A program made the position numbers and the translations under genes. The notes under the pieces were generated by a model. It worked only from the letters and a program-made list of their open reading frames with translations, had not been told where the DNA came from and ran no database searches. A DNA stretch of 64,000 nt, from contig NC_059547.1 in the NCBI RefSeq assembly GCF_905220415.1, positions 6,150,501-6,214,500 of the forward strand. Reading direction: 5' to 3'. This document shows, one piece after another, positions 60,256-64,000 of the stretch. How positions within the stretch are numbered: the first letter of the stretch is position 1; the number at the start of each line of letters is the position of its first letter. The stretch is from Colias croceus. Its lineage: Eukaryota; Arthropoda; Insecta; Lepidoptera; Pieridae.

Positions 60256-60489
60256 GTTAATAAATATTTTCTACTCCGGGAGGCTGTCAACCCTCGAAGT
60301 TGCGCGGTGCGCGGGCAGCAAGCAGCCCGCGGTGCCGTCTTTTGCCGATGCTATTCAATTACCCTTCCTACTATGGAAATTTCCATACAAAATTTTCGAA
60401 AAAAAAATTTCGCTTTTTAGCAAAAATTTTTATGTGCCTGGAAGCGGACCAAGTTTTTAAACATTTTTTACCTTGGTGACCCCAACCTA

Positions 60490-61700
60490 AGTGCCACCAG
60501 TTCAGAGAGCCGTTGAATTTCGTGATGTATGGAAAATGGAAACCGGGGGTCGGAGAGAAATTCTGAGTATGCAGTTTTGTAAATCTGACCAATCAGAGCA
60601 CAGAAGTCAATTTTCAGACCGATCGTGACGGAACCGGCGCCACCATCTTGCTTTGAAAAATTGGCCATTTTTTGAAAAAAAATTACGTCCAATTTGAAAT
60701 TTCTCGATTGCCCTGGTAGCACCCCATCTTCCTGATCATTTTTTAGTTCTACACCCCCCACCTATCTTGCGCCGTTTCAGAGAGCCGTCGAATTTTGCGT
60801 TGTATGAAACACGGAAACCAGCGATGGGAACTCGATTATGAGTATGCCAACTCAATGTGAGGCTCGATTAAAGCCCCTGCGCCAAGTTTCAGCGTGATCG
60901 GCCCAGCGATGGCCGTTTTAGAATTTGTATGGCGGCGGCCATTTTTTCCGCCATTTTGAATTTTTTTCACTATCTGTGGTAATTGCTCGAGGTCTACTAC
61001 AAGTTTAGTTCGAGCACCCCAGATGTAGCTGCTACCGTTTGCGCGGGCCGTTGACCGTCTTCGAGAGATGAGGGAAAGTTTAAGATTTCGGATTTTTCTG
61101 GATATCCTGGGAGCTGGGCGAGTACGAATACATCATTGGTGTATTTCTCCATTGCACCACCTCGTCTAAATTTACGTTTTTATGTTTGCACCAAAAATGG
61201 AAAAATTCCAAAATCGAGCGTCCCACTATGGCTCCCTGGTAGCGTCCCAGGGTGGTGATCATTTTTAGTTCCGACACCCCCCACCCAACTCGCACCGTTT
61301 CCGCGGGCCGTTGGAGTTAACGTTGTATGGAAGTTGGAAACGGGGGCCCGGAGCCACTCGAACGGGGCACCGATCGATTCGCCGGCTCGAACAGAGCACG
61401 TGAGCCAAATTTGAGACGTAAGGATTCATAAACGGCGATTTTGGCAAAGTACGGCGGCCATCTTGTTTTCGCGAAAATCCCCATTTTTCCACCACCCCTG
61501 GTAATCGCCACCAGTTCCGAGCAATTTTTGTTCAGACACCCCCCCTCCAGGTGGCACCGTTTCTGCGCACCTCCAGGGGTCCACTCTCTTGTCCAGGGTG
61601 TTGGAGATGTCAATATTTTTCCGATGGTCACTCGGCGCACCTCTACACGGTCACGTCGAAATCCCCCCAACTTTCCGCGTAGTTTCCGAGAAACCCGATG
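60490..61700 (+). repeat. Degenerate ~265 bp repeats, block A
   Basis: GCACCGTTTC/GCGGGCCGTTG-like phrases recur near 60493, 60770, 61037, 61298 and 61558, each followed by a GTATGGAA(A/G) phrase and a GCGGCCAT(T/C)TT phrase. Divergence between units is high, so this is older than the duplication of the whole block. Confidence 0.65.
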
Positions 61701-61740
61701 TCAGTCAGTCAGTGAGTGGTAGTGTAGCTTTATATATATA

Positions 61741-64000
61741 CTAGCTGGTGCGTTGTGCGCGGGCTGCAAGCAGCCCGCGAGCCCCTTTTGCCCCTGGGTT
61801 GAAGCAATAGGGCAGTCATTAGAAAATGTGTTAGAATTCCCAGTCCATTTGTAATTTTCTGCTAACAGTGATTCCACAGTCAGTCGGTAATGCTTATAAA
61901 TTCCCCATTCAAGTATTTTCCACTCCGGGAGGCTGTCCACCTTCGAGGGAGCGTAGTGCGCGGGCTGCAAGCAGCCCGCGAAGCATCCCAGGACAGAAAT
62001 CTTCAGTCATTTGAAAATGCATTAAAATTCCCCGTCAATTTGCTATTATCTGCAAACAGCGATTCCACAGTCAATCGGAAGTGCTTATAAATTTCAAATT
62101 CAAATATTTTCTATTCCGGGGGGCGGTTCACCTTCGAGGGTGCATGGTGCGCGAGCTGCAAGCAGCTCGCGGCTCATCCCAGGGCAGAAAGCTTCAGTCA
62201 TTTGAAAATGCATTCAAATTTCCTATCCATTTGTTACATCTCCTAACAGCGATTCTACAGTCAGTCGGTAATGCTTATAAATTCCCCATTCAAGTATTTT
62301 CCACTCCGGGAGGCTGTCCACCTTCGAGGGAGCGTAGTGCGCGGGCTGCAAGCAGCCCGCGAAGCATCCCAGGGCAGAAATCTTCAGTCATATGAAAATG
62401 CGTTAAAATTCCCCGTCAATTTGCTTTTATCTGCTAACAGCGATTCTACAGTCAGTCGTTAATGCTTATAAATTCCCCATTCAAGTATTTTACACTCCGG
62501 GAGGCTGTCCACCTTCGAGGGAGCGTAGTGCGCGGGCTGCAAGCAGCCCGCGAAGCATCCCAGGGCAGAAATCTTCAGTCATTTGAAAATGCATTCGAAT
62601 TTCCTATCCATTTGTTACATCTCCTAACAGCGATTCTACAGTCAGTCGGTAATGCTTATAAATTCCCCATTCAAATATTTTCTATTCCGGGGGGCTGTCC
62701 ACCTTCGAGGTTGCGTGGTGCGCGAGCTGCAAGCAGCTCGCGGCTCATCCCAGGGCAGAAATCTTCAGTCATTTGAAAATGCATTCGAATTTCCTTTCCA
62801 TTTGTAACATCTGCTAACAGCGATTCTACAGTCAGTCGAAACAGCTTATTAATTACTTATTCAAATGTTGTTAAATTTTTTAAACGTCTTATCGATAGCG
62901 GGCAGTGACTTTTCATAATAAACTGTTCAAGAGTTAACCTAACACGCTCGTCGCTTCGCTCCTCGCTACCTATTTGAATATTTAGGCCGGCCATGCCGCG
63001 ACTCGCTCGCTTCGCTCGCATGGCTCGTGCGATAGGTAGTTCAAAAGTTAACCTAACACGCTCGTCGCTTCGCTCCTCGCTACCTATTTGAATATTTAGG
63101 CCGGCCGCTGCCGTGACTCGCTCGCTTCGCTCGCATGGCTCGTGTGGTAGTTCAAAAGTTAACCTTACACGCTCGTCGCTTCGCTCCTCGCTACCTAAAC
63201 TGCTTATAAATTACTTATTCAAATATTGGTAAAATTTTTGAAACGTCTTATCGATAGCGGGCAGTGACTTTTCATAATAAACTGTTCAAGAGTTAACCTA
63301 ACACGCTCGTCGCTTCGCTCCTCGCTACCTATTTGAATATTTAGGCCGGCCGCTGCCGCAACTCGCTCGCTTCGCTCGCTTGGCTCGTGCGGTAGGTAGT
63401 TCAAAAGTTAACCTAACACGCTCGTCGCTTCGCTCCTCGCTACCTATTTGAATATTTACGTTGGCCGCTGCCGTGACTCGCTCGCTTCGCTCGCTTGGCT
63501 CGTGCGGTAGTTCAAAAGTTAATAAATATTTTCTACTCCGGGAGGCTGTCAACCCTCGAAGTTGCGCGGTGCGCGGGCAGCAAGCAGCCCGCGGTGCCGT
63601 CTTTTCCGATGCTATTCAATTACCCTTCCTACTATGGAAATTTCCATACAAAATTTTCGAAAAAAAAAATTTCGCTTTTTAGCAAAAATTTTTATGTGCC
63701 TGGAAGCGGACCAAGTTTTTAAACATTTTTTACCTTGGTGACCCCAACCTAAGTGCCACCAGTTCAGAGAGCCGTTGAATTTCGTGATGTATGGAAAATG
63801 GAAACCGGGGGTCGGAGAGAAATTCTGAGTATGCAGTTTTGTAAATCTGACCAATCAGAGCACAGAAGTCAATTTTCAGACCGATCGTGACGGAACCGGC
63901 GCCACCATCTTGCTTTGAAAAATTGGCCATTTTTTGAAAAAAAATTGCGTCCAATTTGAAATTTCTCGATTGCCCTGGTAGCACCCCATCTTCCTGATCA
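61741..64000. repeat. Composite higher-order repeat, unit B (runs off window)
   Basis: A second copy of unit A, starting with the same CTAGCTGGTGCG. It has more ~190 bp units (starts near 61890, 62081, 62271, 62462, 62652), about five ~110 bp units (62930-63515), then the start of the ~265 bp part, at which point the window ends. The offset from unit A grows from 2806 bp at the left to about 3240-3260 bp at the right because of the extra 190 bp units. Confidence 0.85.

Larger units (their letters stand above)
58935..61740. repeat. Composite higher-order repeat, unit A (2.8 kb)
   Basis: Starts at CTAGCTGGTGCGTTGTGCGC after a TA run and ends at a TATATATATA run after which the same start occurs again at 61741. 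Order inside: about three ~190 bp hairpin repeats (58935-59500), about six ~110 bp GC-rich repeats (59550-60255), then about five degenerate ~265 bp units (60340-61700). No gene is supported. Open frames with SERSER or RAKRAKRA reflect repeated CGCTCGCTTCGCTCG. Confidence 0.8.

Noticed and set aside
59480..63722. Open frames with EPSERSERV, ERSDERVRL or RAKRAKRA
   Set aside because: They follow directly from the repeated CGCTCGCTTCGCTCGC block, occur in several frames and on both strands, and have no domain.
1..64000. CRISPR array, prokaryotic operon, integrated virus or toxin gene
   Set aside because: Introns, transposon types and gene families are all those of an insect nuclear genome; no regularly spaced short repeats of CRISPR type and no viral or toxin domains were seen.

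Overview
The window looks like nuclear DNA from a moth or butterfly (Lepidoptera). It is AT-rich, its genes are split by short GT-AG introns, and it carries Helitron-like repeats that start TC and end CTAG, a signature common in Lepidoptera. It also holds a yellow-family gene cluster, DD41D mariner, PIF/Harbinger and hAT elements, and decayed LINEs. Species is not assigned. All exon chains below were built by hand from splice signals, reading phase and homology between paralogs; none is checked against transcripts.

Left part (1-24,200) is gene-dense. Three yellow/MRJP-family genes lie on the plus strand (627-4463, 14691-16713, 17352-21073). Between the first and second, on the minus strand, are the mitochondrial ATP synthase OSCP subunit (5520-4658) and a secreted C16orf89/DUF4735-like protein (9076-5807). 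Convergent to the third yellow gene is a minus-strand membrane protein with a long polar tail (24106-21246), assembled from four exons. Several neighbours converge with less than 200 bp between them.

Middle part (24,200-40,700) is mostly mobile DNA: a CR1/Jockey-type LINE fragment, a 2.0 kb fold-back mariner (DD41D) whose ends are ~680 bp inverted arms, a 732 bp PIF/Harbinger MITE with TAA target duplication, and a 3.35 kb hAT-like element with an 8 bp target duplication. The hAT-like element contains a Helitron insertion and a ~1.8 kb array of 10-12 bp TTTTCC-phased repeats in inverted arms. A likely 5' UTR exon near 26.7 kb may belong to the tetraspan gene at 40750.

Right part (40,700-56,400) holds a four-TM protein (40750-43094), two complete L-xylulose-reductase-like SDR genes (44611-46284 and 53033-55144), a third SDR gene of which only the first two coding exons are visible (55974-56347), and, between the two complete SDR genes on the minus strand, a second C16orf89/DUF4735-like gene (52554-46382). 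One intron of that gene contains a 2.5 kb PIF/Harbinger element with further nested repeats.

From 56,350 to the end there is no recognisable host gene: a microsatellite, another LINE fragment, and a composite repeat region of ~190 bp hairpin repeats, ~110 bp GC-rich repeats and ~265 bp degenerate repeats, organised as a ~2.8-3.3 kb higher-order unit that starts a second time at 61741 and runs off the window.

The genes fall into recognisable groups: cuticle or secreted yellow proteins, secreted C16orf89-like proteins, carbonyl-reducing SDRs and one mitochondrial housekeeping gene. Nothing shows that they work as one pathway; the layout is best explained by local tandem duplication.
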